Origin: Candidatus Bathyarchaeota archaeon
Lineage (GTDB): Archaea > Thermoproteota > Bathyarchaeia > Bathyarchaeales > Bathycorpusculaceae
Direction of reading: 5' to 3'
Assembly (NCBI GenBank): GCA_026014665.1
Contig: JAOZHX010000022.1
Coordinates: 1-64,000 of the forward strand
Length of the DNA: 64,000 nt
This document shows positions 49,301 to 58,391 of the stretch, one piece after another. Numbering within the stretch: position 1 is the first letter of the stretch; each line of letters starts with the position of its first letter. The translations under genes and the position numbers were made by a program. The notes under the pieces are model-generated. The model saw nothing but the letters and a program-made list of their open reading frames with translations. It ran no database searches and was not told the origin of the DNA.

Positions 49301-49354
49301 TAGAGTTTGGTTTTGGTCCTCTGGTTCGTTTTGGGCGGTCAAGTTTATTACCAA
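46310..49354 (-). CDS. ileS: Isoleucyl-tRNA synthetase
   Basis: [54 protein letters not shown]. Confidence 0.97.
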   Translation of the reverse strand: [1014 protein letters not shown]

Positions 49355-49657
49355 CCCCCAAAATACGCATACAGACTATATAAAGTATGAAGCGGCTTTA
49401 GCGGTTGATGTTTTTTGATTTGTTGTTTTTGTTTGAAAAAATCTATAGCCCCCTTTTATATAGTGTTTGAATACGTGTGGTCGTCTTGAGCGAGTTTTTC
49501 TTGCGGTAGTATTCTGTGACCCTTTTTTTCTTTACCTTGCTTGCCTATACATAGCGACGATTTGTTGCTTTGATCTATCCCCCCTCCCCTCTACTTGTTG
49601 TAGCATAAACCGAAAGCTCTAAAAGCGTACATAAACGTATTCTTGCAGAAAAAACTT

Positions 49658-49732
49658 GGGCCGGTAGATCAGTCTGGTATGATCGCCGCGTTCGCAACGC
49701 GGAAGCCGCGGGTTCAAATCCCGCTCGGTCCA
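49658..49732 (+). tRNA. tRNA-Ala (anticodon CGC)
   Basis: GGGCCGG..CCGCG TTCGCAA CGCGG..GCGGG TTCAAAT CCCGC TCGGTCC-A; no encoded CCA. Confidence 0.95.
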
Positions 49733-49866
49733 CTCTCATTTATTTGAGTTAAAAACCCAATGTGCCATCCATTCAAAGTCCCGAATCTGTTCAGGTATGG
49801 GACGTGCATAGAGTTGACTTCAGTTTAGAACTCTGCACTCATTTGATTGATACTTACGTCAGGGCA

Positions 49867-50853
49867 TTATTTTAGGACATAGAGATTTCCAACGCTGTTC
49901 CAAACAAAAGCCTCAGGTAACGCTTTTGCTATGGCAAACATTCCTCTCCAACCAGTACAATGCATGGGCACTATGAGTTTAGGGTTAATTCGTTCCAGCT
50001 CCTTTACTGTCGGCGGGATTTTTTCGTTCTCTTTGCCCGCGAGATGAAAACCACCTAACACTGCATAGACATCATTAATTCCAGAGATGCGCTTCACATA
50101 GACAATTGTATTAATTATGCCTGCATGCGCACAGCCTGAAATAACCACTAATCCTTTGTCCTTTAAGTTGAAGACAACTGCACGATCATCCAAAATCAAA
50201 GGGTCTGGTTGCCATGCCCCATCAATAAGTGCCCGGTGTTGTAAAAAGCCTTTTTCAAAGCTTGTTTCTCGGGGAATTTCTCCTGTTACGAGAGTGGTAC
50301 CGTCAGCGATAAGGTAAGGTTGCTTTGTTTTGATTATCTGCGCTGAAGTCAATTGGGTTTCCGTTGGAAACTGTGGGTAAGCCCTTATAGTTCGGTCGCT
50401 TTTGGCGTTTCCTCTTGTCTTGAACATATCTTCATGAAGGATGAGCGGAAGATTAGGTTTGCCGATTGCTTTCAGAGCTGAAAGTAGACCACCAAAATGG
50501 TCATAATGCCCATGTGACAACGCAATGTAATCGACTTCACTGAGTTCTAAACCCATTCGCCTAACGTTTTCAACGACGCCATAAGCGCTGATGCCAGTAT
50601 CAAATAAGATGCTAACCCTTTTTCCACTGTATAAAACGCGGATAAGCACTGAGAATCCGTGTTCTGCAAAAGGTAATTCATGATGCGTTCTTGCCCACTC
50701 TTCACCATACCTCTTTTTTGTCCATTCCCTAAAGGATTGGACGTCTTTTCGATCTATGGTTGAGAGAAAATCCACTGAATTATCGACTAAGCTGATGATT
50801 TCTAGACCATCAACTTCTTGAACATTAACTTTCCCAATCAGGGTAGTGCTCAT
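49867..50853 (-). CDS. MBL-fold metallohydrolase (MptA/RFAP-synthase-like superfamily)
   Basis: ILFDTGISAYGVVENVRRMGLELSEVDYIALSHGHYDHFGGL; VISGCAHAGIINTI; MHCTGW; start likely internal ATG (MSTTLIGK). Confidence 0.85.
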   Translation of the reverse strand: MSTTLIGKVNVQEVDGLEIISLVDNSVDFLSTIDRKDVQSFREWTKKRYGEEWARTHHELPFAEHGFSVLIRVLYSGKRVSILFDTGISAYGVVENVRRMGLELSEVDYIALSHGHYDHFGGLLSALKAIGKPNLPLILHEDMFKTRGNAKSDRTIRAYPQFPTETQLTSAQIIKTKQPYLIADGTTLVTGEIPRETSFEKGFLQHRALIDGAWQPDPLILDDRAVVFNLKDKGLVVISGCAHAGIINTIVYVKRISGINDVYAVLGGFHLAGKENEKIPPTVKELERINPKLIVPMHCTGWRGMFAIAKALPEAFVWNSVGNLYVLK

Positions 50854-50875
50854 TGGATAACACTTAAAGTTTGGT

Positions 50876-51445
50876 CTATAGGGAGCCTTTGTAGTTGCTT
50901 GTGGTTGGGCATCCGACGCATTTCTGGGTTTCATATCGGTAGCAGGGGTCACATTCAACCTTGCATGGCGTCACCTTCCGCTCTTTGTGAGCCAGATTCT
51001 CTCTTATCTGGAGGAATGGCGAAAAGTATGTGTCGCTTACTGGATAGAATTCTGAACGGCGTATGCCTCTGCTGCACCGGAGCGAGCATTTCTCCATGGA
51101 TATGCTTTCCAGTGTTTCCTGGGTTTCTGCAACAACAAGAGCAATCAGGTTGAAACCGCCTACTGTTTTGAAAATCTGAATTACTCGGGGGCATTGCTCG
51201 AATCGATCTAACAGTTCCTGCATGGCCTCAGCGCTTTCCATTTCAAGCATTATTATTGCTGGATGCAGTTTTAGGGCGCTTGGATTGATCAAAGCAGAAA
51301 CTTTTATGATTCCTTTTTTTATGAGTCGTTCAAGCCGTTTTTTGGTTCCCATGCTTGTGAACCCGGTGATTTTTGACAGTTCTTTAAGCGTTGTTCTTCC
51401 GTCTGCTTGAAGTTGCGCAATTATTTTTTTGTCCACTGTATCCAA
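50876..51445 (-). CDS. Lrp/AsnC regulator with Cys-rich C-terminal domain
   Basis: MDTVDKKIIAQLQADGRTTLKELSKITGFTSMGTKKRLERL; tail CKVECDPCYRYETQKCVGCPTTSNYKG. Confidence 0.85.
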   Translation of the reverse strand: MDTVDKKIIAQLQADGRTTLKELSKITGFTSMGTKKRLERLIKKGIIKVSALINPSALKLHPAIIMLEMESAEAMQELLDRFEQCPRVIQIFKTVGGFNLIALVVAETQETLESISMEKCSLRCSRGIRRSEFYPVSDTYFSPFLQIRENLAHKERKVTPCKVECDPCYRYETQKCVGCPTTSNYKGSL

Positions 51446-51729
51446 TGCAATCCCTGTTTATTTTATAAACACGATATATTATTAAGGTTTATCTATCAAA
51501 CCATGTTATCAAAGCATGATCTAAATAAAAAAGCTAAGACCAGTATTAAAACTATAAAAATTCAACTACCTGAAAATTCCTTCACTGTAAATTGGAGACA
51601 AAAAAAATGATGTTTATGTTAATATCTTCTTTTTGGCACTTCGAAAGAGACGACACGGATTGTTTTAGGGAACGGGCAGAGGTTTAGATATCCAGAAAAG
51701 GATTGAAAAGTTTATGAGAGCTATTGGGG

Positions 51730-51846
51730 TTAGTGAGAATGATGCACATGTTTGCCGCTTTCATGACCTTTTATGTGCTCTTCAAGCTTGTTGATCCGCT
51801 CTTTTAGTTCTTTAATCTCTGATTTAATTTCACTAATTTCACTCAT
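51730..51846 (-). CDS. Very small coiled-coil / His-tail peptide (38 aa, not in supplied track)
   Basis: MSEISEIKSEIKELKERINKLEEHIKGHESGKHVHHSH; own translation. Confidence 0.45.
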   Translation of the reverse strand: MSEISEIKSEIKELKERINKLEEHIKGHESGKHVHHSH

Positions 51847-52043
51847 AAAAGCACCAACTAAATAATTGATTCACTTAATATAAGGTTTTTTTCTGCTTGG
51901 CGAAACAGGTCAAGAAGCTAGGTCAGCTTACATTGTTGACCTTGTAACTGCCATCTATGGTTAAATCTTTGCCTAATTAAGTATATTTTACAAACAAAAA
52001 GTATTAATATCATTTAGCTTATAAACGATACCTGCAATCAACG

Positions 52044-52976
52044 GTGAAAAAAATGACAAGCACAACCAAGCAAGTCAATGCGACTGAAGAATGCAACGGA
52101 AAATGCGATTCATGCAACACATCCAGCAGTTGCAATGACCAAAAAAAGCAGCAGTACGAACAAGAACAAAAACTAAAATTAAAACTAGGCAAAATCAAGC
52201 ATAAGATAGCAATAATCAGCGGCAAGGGCGGCGTGGGCAAGAGCACTGTAACCGCTAATCTCGCTATGGCGTTCGCAATGAATAAACATGAAAACCAAGT
52301 CGGTATTCTTGACGCCGATATCCACGGTCCCTGTATTCCAAAAATGCTCGGCCTCAAAGGGCAGACTTTGAAAGGTGGACCTGGTGGGTTGCTGTTTCCG
52401 GTCGTTGGCAAATTGGGTATAAAAGTTGTTTCGATGGATTTTTTGCTTCCCAACGATGAAGCGCCAGTGATTTGGCGTGGTCCATTGAAAATGAGGGTTA
52501 TCCAGCAGTTCCTGTCTGATGTGACTTGGGGCAATCTTGACTACCTCTTTGTTGACCTTCCACCTGGGACAGGTGATGAGCCGCTGAGTGTTGCGCAGTT
52601 GATTCCAGACTTGGATGGGGTGGTTATTGTAACTATGCCTTCGGAAGTTTCAGAAGCAGTTGTTAAAAAAGCAGTAACATTTGCTAGACAAATAGGCGTG
52701 CCCATAATTGGAATAATCGAAAACATGAGTGGATTTGTTTGTCCCGAGTGTGGGGCAGAAATAAACATTTTCAGAACTGGCGGTGGAAAAAGAATAGCTG
52801 ACGATTTGTCTGTTCCTTATTTGGGAAGCATTCCAATTGACCCTAACGTATGCAACGATTCAGATAATGGGTTACCTTTCATAGCTGAAAACAAAAATTC
52901 GCCTGCCACCAAAGCATTCAGAGAAATTGTCGAAAAGATTGAACATTTCGTTGCATCCGAGCCTGTAGAGAGGTGA
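52044..52976 (+). CDS. Mrp/Nbp35-type P-loop Fe-S carrier ATPase
   Basis: CNGKCDSCNTSSSC N-terminus; ISGKGGVGKSTVTANLA; FVCPECG. Confidence 0.95.
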   Translation: MKKMTSTTKQVNATEECNGKCDSCNTSSSCNDQKKQQYEQEQKLKLKLGKIKHKIAIISGKGGVGKSTVTANLAMAFAMNKHENQVGILDADIHGPCIPKMLGLKGQTLKGGPGGLLFPVVGKLGIKVVSMDFLLPNDEAPVIWRGPLKMRVIQQFLSDVTWGNLDYLFVDLPPGTGDEPLSVAQLIPDLDGVVIVTMPSEVSEAVVKKAVTFARQIGVPIIGIIENMSGFVCPECGAEINIFRTGGGKRIADDLSVPYLGSIPIDPNVCNDSDNGLPFIAENKNSPATKAFREIVEKIEHFVASEPVER

Positions 52977-53290
52977 TTTGTTTGATTGAAGAAACGTATG
53001 AGGGCGTTCCTCGAAGCAAGATTCCTTGGTACCCGACAATTGACTACGATAAGTGTACGGGTTGCGGATCCTGTGTTGATTATTGTACCGCAGGCGGCTT
53101 CGGCGTTTATGCACTTGAAAAGAAAGATGGGCAAAAACGACCTATCGTGAAGAATCCATATAACTGCATAGTGTTTTGCAGGGGTTGTGAAGATAAAGAT
53201 GTTTGTCCCGTTGGCGCCATTAGTCATCCATCAGACGAGGAGACTCAAAAAATAATCGAAAAACTGCAGAGTGCAGAATCTTTAGGTTGA
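52973..53290 (+). CDS. 4Fe-4S ferredoxin-type protein
   Basis: YDKCTGCGSCVDYCTAGG..NPYNCIVFCRGCEDKDVCPVGAI; TTG 52982 is an alternative start. Confidence 0.88.
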   Translation: MICLIEETYEGVPRSKIPWYPTIDYDKCTGCGSCVDYCTAGGFGVYALEKKDGQKRPIVKNPYNCIVFCRGCEDKDVCPVGAISHPSDEETQKIIEKLQSAESLG

Positions 53291-53321
53291 TTTTATAGAA
53301 GGAAATTAGGAGAAAAAGAAA

Positions 53322-53717
53322 ATGAAAATATGTGTGAGTGCAACAGCAGACAATTTAGAAGCACAGTTAGACCCCCGTTTCGGCAGATGCCTCTACCTTA
53401 TGGTTGTTGATTCTGAAACGATGCAGTTTGAAGCAATCCCAAATATGGCGGCAGGTTCAACAGGCGGCGCAGGAATCCAAGCAGCACAAACCATCGCAAA
53501 CAAGGGCGTCAAAGTAGTTATAACTGGAAATGTCGGACCCAACGCCTTTGGTGCATTATCAGCAGCAGGTATAGAAATCGTGACAGCAGCCTCTGGAACA
53601 GTCAGAGAAGTGGTTGAGAAATTCAAAAAGGGCAAACTGCAGATGATAGCCGCACCAACTGTTAGAGAACACAACGGAATAAACAGGGGGCAAGGGAGAG
53701 GCATTTGGAAGCTTTAA
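53322..53717 (+). CDS. Dinitrogenase Fe-Mo cofactor (NifX/NifB C-term) domain protein
   Basis: LEAQLDPRFGRCLYLMVVDSETMQFEAIPN...GGAGIQAAQTIANKGVKVVITGNVGPNAF. Confidence 0.92.
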   Translation: MKICVSATADNLEAQLDPRFGRCLYLMVVDSETMQFEAIPNMAAGSTGGAGIQAAQTIANKGVKVVITGNVGPNAFGALSAAGIEIVTAASGTVREVVEKFKKGKLQMIAAPTVREHNGINRGQGRGIWKL

Positions 53718-53745
53718 CCAACCTGAATCAGAAGGAGGTGAGAAA

Positions 53746-54150
53746 TTGACAGACAAAATAATAGTTCCAACAGAAAACCAAGATGGCTTAAATGCGCCAT
53801 TAGCAGAACATTTCGGAAGAGCACCTTACTACACCATCGTTGAACTAGACGATAACGGAGAAATTTCAAATGTTAAGACAGTTCCAAACGTAGGTGAACA
53901 CGCAGGCGGCATGGGCTTTTCGCACGATAACATCCTACAATACAAACCAAACGCCATCATAGTCTACGGCATGGGCCCCAGAGGGTTGGATTCTTTCCAA
54001 AGTGCAGGTGTTGCAGTGCTGAAAGCAAACGCAGATACAGTCAAAGAGGTAATTTCAGCGTACAAGAATGATGCACTGCAGGAGCTTACAGAAGGCTGCG
54101 AACATGCACACCATCAAGCTGAACATCATGAGCATATACATCATCATTAA
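53746..54150 (+). CDS. NifX-like domain protein with His-rich C-terminus
   Basis: APLAEHFGRAPYYTIVELDDNGEI..; tail CEHAHHQAEHHEHIHHH. Confidence 0.9.
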   Translation: MTDKIIVPTENQDGLNAPLAEHFGRAPYYTIVELDDNGEISNVKTVPNVGEHAGGMGFSHDNILQYKPNAIIVYGMGPRGLDSFQSAGVAVLKANADTVKEVISAYKNDALQELTEGCEHAHHQAEHHEHIHHH

Positions 54151-54174
54151 ATTAAGAGCTATAATTCCGAGCGT

Positions 54175-54600
54175 ATGCTAATGCCAAGGAAGCCGATGAT
54201 TGAAGAAATGCTGTTAAAAGCTGGCTACTCAGAAAAAGCCATCAGATATTACTTAAATAAGACCAATGTTGGCTCAATTGAAAATCCAGATGCAGTCGCT
54301 ACCTATACTGGTCTCCCATGTGGAGACAAAATTACTCTTTATTTGAAATTTGAAAACGGATTAATCAAGGACGCAAAATTTGAATACATTGGCTGTGCTG
54401 GAACAGCCACTTCAGGCTCAGCATTAACAAGTTTGGCAGTAGGCAAGACAAGCCAGCAAGCCCAGAAAATCACCAAGGAAGACGTTTTAAGGGAGTTAGA
54501 CGGATTGCCTGAGAGTCATTGTGCAGAGCTCGCGGTTAATGCTTTGCGTAAAGCACTTGAAAAGATAGAAGAAGAAAAGCAGGGAACTTTGAGTTTATGA
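54175..54600 (+). CDS. IscU/NifU-like Fe-S scaffold protein
   Basis: TGLPCGDKITLYLKFENGLIKDAKFEYIGCAGTATSGSALTSLAVGKT...LPESHCAELAVNALRKAL: three IscU cysteines. Confidence 0.9.
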   Translation: MLMPRKPMIEEMLLKAGYSEKAIRYYLNKTNVGSIENPDAVATYTGLPCGDKITLYLKFENGLIKDAKFEYIGCAGTATSGSALTSLAVGKTSQQAQKITKEDVLRELDGLPESHCAELAVNALRKALEKIEEEKQGTLSL

Positions 54601-55433
54601 TTGTCTCTATTGCAAGCGGTAAAGGCGGAACTGGAAAAACATCAGTTGCCGTAAACATGGCTCTTTCATTGGGAAACGTTAAACTTTTAGATTGTGATGT
54701 GGAAGAACCCAATGCTCATCTACTCTTGCATCCTGAAATGCAAAAAACTGAACCAGTCTACGCTTCGATTCCAAAGATAGACAGAGAACTTTGTAACGCT
54801 TGCGGGGAATGCACCAGATTCTGCCAGTACAACGCAATATTTGTAGCCCCTCAGAATATCCTTGTTTTTCCAGAGCTTTGCCACAGCTGCGGCGGATGCG
54901 CGTTGGTTTGCCCCCAAAAGGCAATCACTTGGGAAAAGCATAAAATCGGCACATTAAACTTTGGCGTAACCGATGGTATAGCGCTTGTTTATGGGGAGCT
55001 TGAAGTAAGCAAGCCTCTAGCGGTTCCAGTCATAAAAGCCGTGAAGAACCAAATTAAATACGGCGAAAACGTGATTCTGGATTCTCCACCTGGGACTTCA
55101 TGCCCATTTTTGGAAACCGTAAGGGGTAGCGATTTCTGCCTTCTCATCACGGAGCCGACTCCTTTTGGCTTGCATGACTTAAAAATAGCTGTTGAGGTTT
55201 TACGAAAAGTTGCAGTTCCTTTCGGTGTCGTTGTTAATCGTGCAGGTATAGGTGACAATAAAATGTACGATTACTGCAGGGAGGAGAACGTTCGTATTAT
55301 GCTTGAAATTCCGTATGAAAGGAGAATAGCTGAACTCTACTCCAAAGGCGTACCGTTCAGTTTAGAGATGCCTGAATGGGAAGAGAAGTTTCAGAGGCTC
55401 TATAATGAAATTATAAGGTTGGTTGGAAAATGA
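54597..55433 (+). CDS. MinD/Mrp-type ATPase with embedded ferredoxin domain
   Basis: ASGKGGTGKTSVAVNMA; CNACGECTRFCQYNAI, CHSCGGCALVCPQKAI. Confidence 0.93.
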   Translation: MIVSIASGKGGTGKTSVAVNMALSLGNVKLLDCDVEEPNAHLLLHPEMQKTEPVYASIPKIDRELCNACGECTRFCQYNAIFVAPQNILVFPELCHSCGGCALVCPQKAITWEKHKIGTLNFGVTDGIALVYGELEVSKPLAVPVIKAVKNQIKYGENVILDSPPGTSCPFLETVRGSDFCLLITEPTPFGLHDLKIAVEVLRKVAVPFGVVVNRAGIGDNKMYDYCREENVRIMLEIPYERRIAELYSKGVPFSLEMPEWEEKFQRLYNEIIRLVGK

Positions 55434-56293
55434 AGCAATTGACAATTTTAAGCGGCAAAGGCGGTACAGGTAAAACCTCGATAACTGCCACTTTCGCGGT
55501 ACTGGCGAAAAATACTGTTGTTGCAGATTGTGACGTGGATGCGCCTGATCTTCACATGCTTTTGCATCCTGAAGTCATTAAAGAACAACAGTTTATTGGT
55601 TCAAAATTAGCGGTTATCGACTGCATGAAGTGTGTGAAGTGTGGTTTGTGCAGAGAAAACTGCAATTTTGGCGCTGTAACCAGCGATTTAGAAGTTGATG
55701 CTATTGCTTGTGAGGGGTGTGGTGTCTGTAAAGCTGTGTGTCCAGTTGGAGCCATATCTTTAGCTCCAAAAGTTTCTGGAAGAGCCTTCATTTCAAAGAC
55801 TAAATACGGCTTCATGTCTCACGCCCTGCTTAATCCAGGTGAATCGAATTCTGGAAAGCTCGTCACTTTGGTTCGACAAAACGCTAAAAACGTAGCGCAA
55901 GAAGAGCACTTTGACCAGATCATTATTGACGGTTCACCAGGGATAGGTTGCCCTGTAATAGCTTCCGTCACTGGAGTGGATGCAGCCTTGGTAGTAACAG
56001 AGCCGACGATATCGGGAATTCATGATCTTAAAAGAGTTCTCACGCTGCTAAATCACTTCAACGTGGCACCCTTTGTTTGCATAAACATGTACGATGTAAA
56101 CGTAAGCAACACCACAAAGATATTGAGCTTCTGCAAAGAAAATAGAACAGAAGTTGTAGGCATTATACCCTTTAGCCCTGATGTTACTCAGGCAATGGTT
56201 AACGGAAAAACCGTTGTAGAGTACAAGCCTGAAAGCGGCGTGGCGCAGGAGATAGCAAGCATGTGGAACAGGATGCAACAATTTTTTACATGA
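55430..56293 (+). CDS. MinD/Mrp-type ATPase with embedded ferredoxin domain
   Basis: LSGKGGTGKTSITATFA; CVKCGLCRENCNFGAV, CEGCGVCKAVCPVGAI. Confidence 0.93.
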   Translation: MKQLTILSGKGGTGKTSITATFAVLAKNTVVADCDVDAPDLHMLLHPEVIKEQQFIGSKLAVIDCMKCVKCGLCRENCNFGAVTSDLEVDAIACEGCGVCKAVCPVGAISLAPKVSGRAFISKTKYGFMSHALLNPGESNSGKLVTLVRQNAKNVAQEEHFDQIIIDGSPGIGCPVIASVTGVDAALVVTEPTISGIHDLKRVLTLLNHFNVAPFVCINMYDVNVSNTTKILSFCKENRTEVVGIIPFSPDVTQAMVNGKTVVEYKPESGVAQEIASMWNRMQQFFT

Positions 56294-56392
56294 AGGATAA
56301 GCTATTTGTCGAAGTAAAAGTTTTGAAAACAGGACTTTTTTTATACATTGAAGTAAATAAGTGGCAAAAGCAGTTTAATGTAATAGGAGGCG

Positions 56393-57388
56393 TTGAAAAT
56401 CGAAGTTTTACTGTTATCGGAACAGGAAGTTGCTGGGCTAATATCAATCCAAGAGGTCATGGATGCCGTTGAGCAGGCTTTCAAAGAGGACGCCTTAGGT
56501 TATGCCCAAAATCCTCCGAAGGTCTACTTGAACTTCCCAAGGTACAACGGTGACCTAAGAGTAATGCCTGCTTATTTGGAAAGGCAAGACACTGCCGCCG
56601 TTAAGATTGTGAGTTCACACCCCGATAACTTGCAGAAGTTTGGTTTGCCCTCGGTCCAAGGTTCAATACTGCTCATCGACCCAAGAAACGGTTCGCTCCT
56701 GTCAATAATGGACGGGAAGCATATCACTGCGATGCGAACGGCTGCTGCAGGCGGCATAGCTGCCAAGTATCTTGCGAATAAAAACTCCAAAACAGCTGCA
56801 TTCATAGGCGCAGGAGCACAGGCAAGGACACAGTTTTTAGCTCTGCTTGCAGTTTGCCCCTCGATTAAAGAAATCAGAGTCTGGGACATATCACAAGCCG
56901 CTGTTGAAAATTTCTCTTCTGATGTGAAGTCGAAAGCTAACCAAATTAGAATTTCAACTCCAAATGATACTTCTAAGGCGGTTAAAGGCGCTGACATCGT
57001 TGTTACAACTACGCCTTCAAAGGAACCTTTGATTTTGGATGATTGGGTTTCTGAGGGCACTCATTTTAACTGCATTGGCGCTGATGCTCCAGGAAAAGAA
57101 GAGCTTGATCCTAAAATCCTAAAACGATCAAAGATAATTGTTGACAACTACGAGCAAGCTTGCCACAGCGGCGAAATAAACGTTCCATTATCCAAAGGAA
57201 TCATAAGCAAAGATGACATTTGGGCGGAGATGGGCGAAGTTCTTATCGGCAAGAAAGCGGGCAGAGTTTCGACGCGAGAGATAACCGTTTTTGATACCAC
57301 GGGCATTGCAGTTGAGGATGCTGTGACAGCGAGACTTGTCTACTTGAAAGCTTTGCAAAGCCAGCGTGGTTCCTTGATAAACCTATAA
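56393..57388 (+). CDS. Ornithine cyclodeaminase / mu-crystallin family protein
   Basis: HITAMRTAAAGGIAAKYLANKNSKTAAFIGAGAQARTQFLAL; GTHFNCIGADAPGKEELDP. Confidence 0.92.
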   Translation: MKIEVLLLSEQEVAGLISIQEVMDAVEQAFKEDALGYAQNPPKVYLNFPRYNGDLRVMPAYLERQDTAAVKIVSSHPDNLQKFGLPSVQGSILLIDPRNGSLLSIMDGKHITAMRTAAAGGIAAKYLANKNSKTAAFIGAGAQARTQFLALLAVCPSIKEIRVWDISQAAVENFSSDVKSKANQIRISTPNDTSKAVKGADIVVTTTPSKEPLILDDWVSEGTHFNCIGADAPGKEELDPKILKRSKIIVDNYEQACHSGEINVPLSKGIISKDDIWAEMGEVLIGKKAGRVSTREITVFDTTGIAVEDAVTARLVYLKALQSQRGSLINL

Positions 57389-57403
57389 TTTTTTACAGGA
57401 TAC

Positions 57404-57664
57404 CTACTCGTTCATGGGATAGGTATATTCCATAGTTTCTAAATACTCCAATGTCTTTGCTTCCTCAACTCGTCGTTTACGCTCATTTTCTTCTGCGAGT
57501 TTGATCGCGCAACATTTTTCAGCGATTAAAGATTTGATGGCTTGCTTATTAATCTCTAAACCAAAGTGCCGTCTTAAAAGTTCAAGGTTTTGAGCTTCTA
57601 TTTCATCAAAATCGATAATTTCAACTAACTTTTCGCTTACTTGCGAAGATTTTTCTTTAAGCGT
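57404..57664 (-). CDS. Conserved-looking 86-codon open frame without ATG/GTG/TTG start (not in supplied track)
   Basis: TLKEKSSQVSEKLVEIIDFDEIEAQNLELLRRHFGLEINKQAIKSLIAEKCCAIKLAEENERKRRVEEAKTLEYLETMEYTYPMNE; ggaggtga RBS-like motif at 57669-57676; frame begins at ACG. Confidence 0.5.
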   Translation of the reverse strand, partial: TLKEKSSQVSEKLVEIIDFDEIEAQNLELLRRHFGLEINKQAIKSLIAEKCCAIKLAEENERKRRVEEAKTLEYLETMEYTYPMNE

Positions 57665-57701
57665 TTTTTCACCTCCTTTTTTCTGAAGATAAAAGGCGGT
57701 T

Positions 57702-58391
57702 TTACCCAGAGGCCTCCTTTAGTATTGGTACACTCTCTTGTGAAAAGATGGTGAATGATTGTTGTGGTAAAAATTCCAAATCTTTCTCGAGCTGATAGCC
57801 AGCTTCTTGCATTTCTTTTATTATCGTTTCTTTAGATAAAGAATGACCAAAAAGATTGTGAAGACTCAAACCACTTGTGCGCCTATATTCGATTATGGCA
57901 ACCCTTCCACCGGTTTCCAATGCATTCTTTAATCGCTTGAAATATTCTGGTCTATTTGCGAGATGGTGACAAACATTACGCATGAAGACTAAATCCACAC
58001 TTTTTTCAGGCAGATTTGGGTTGTCTTTTTTCGTGAGGATTGTTTCGACATTAAGAAGCTCCTTTTCTTTTGCTGCATTTTGAATGAATGACAAAAAATC
58101 AGGGTTTGTGTCTACAGCAAAAACATGCCCTTTTACCCCCACAGTTTCAGCAAAGCGTAAGGTGAAATAACCCCCGCCGGATCCGATGTCCGCGATTGCT
58201 TGACCTGTCTTCAATTCTAAAGCGTGCAGTATTTCGTCTGGTTCGTTAATCGGGTCAGAAGCCTTTTTGTTAAAAAGCTCTGCTTTAAGGTTTCTCTTCC
58301 TTTTGCTATTCAAAACCCCTGAGTTTTGAACGTTATCTTTGAGCAAACTGAAAAAAGAAGGAAAAATAGGCGTATTTCGCTGCGGTTTCAT
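57702..58391 (-). CDS. Class I SAM-dependent methyltransferase
   Basis: ALELKTGQAIADIGSGGGYFTLRFAETVG; DLVFMRNVCHHL. Confidence 0.9.
   Translation of the reverse strand: MKPQRNTPIFPSFFSLLKDNVQNSGVLNSKRKRNLKAELFNKKASDPINEPDEILHALELKTGQAIADIGSGGGYFTLRFAETVGVKGHVFAVDTNPDFLSFIQNAAKEKELLNVETILTKKDNPNLPEKSVDLVFMRNVCHHLANRPEYFKRLKNALETGGRVAIIEYRRTSGLSLHNLFGHSLSKETIIKEMQEAGYQLEKDLEFLPQQSFTIFSQESVPILKEASG

Noticed and set aside
56572-57060. 162-aa antisense ORF within the ornithine cyclodeaminase gene
   Set aside because: Antisense shadow with atypical composition.
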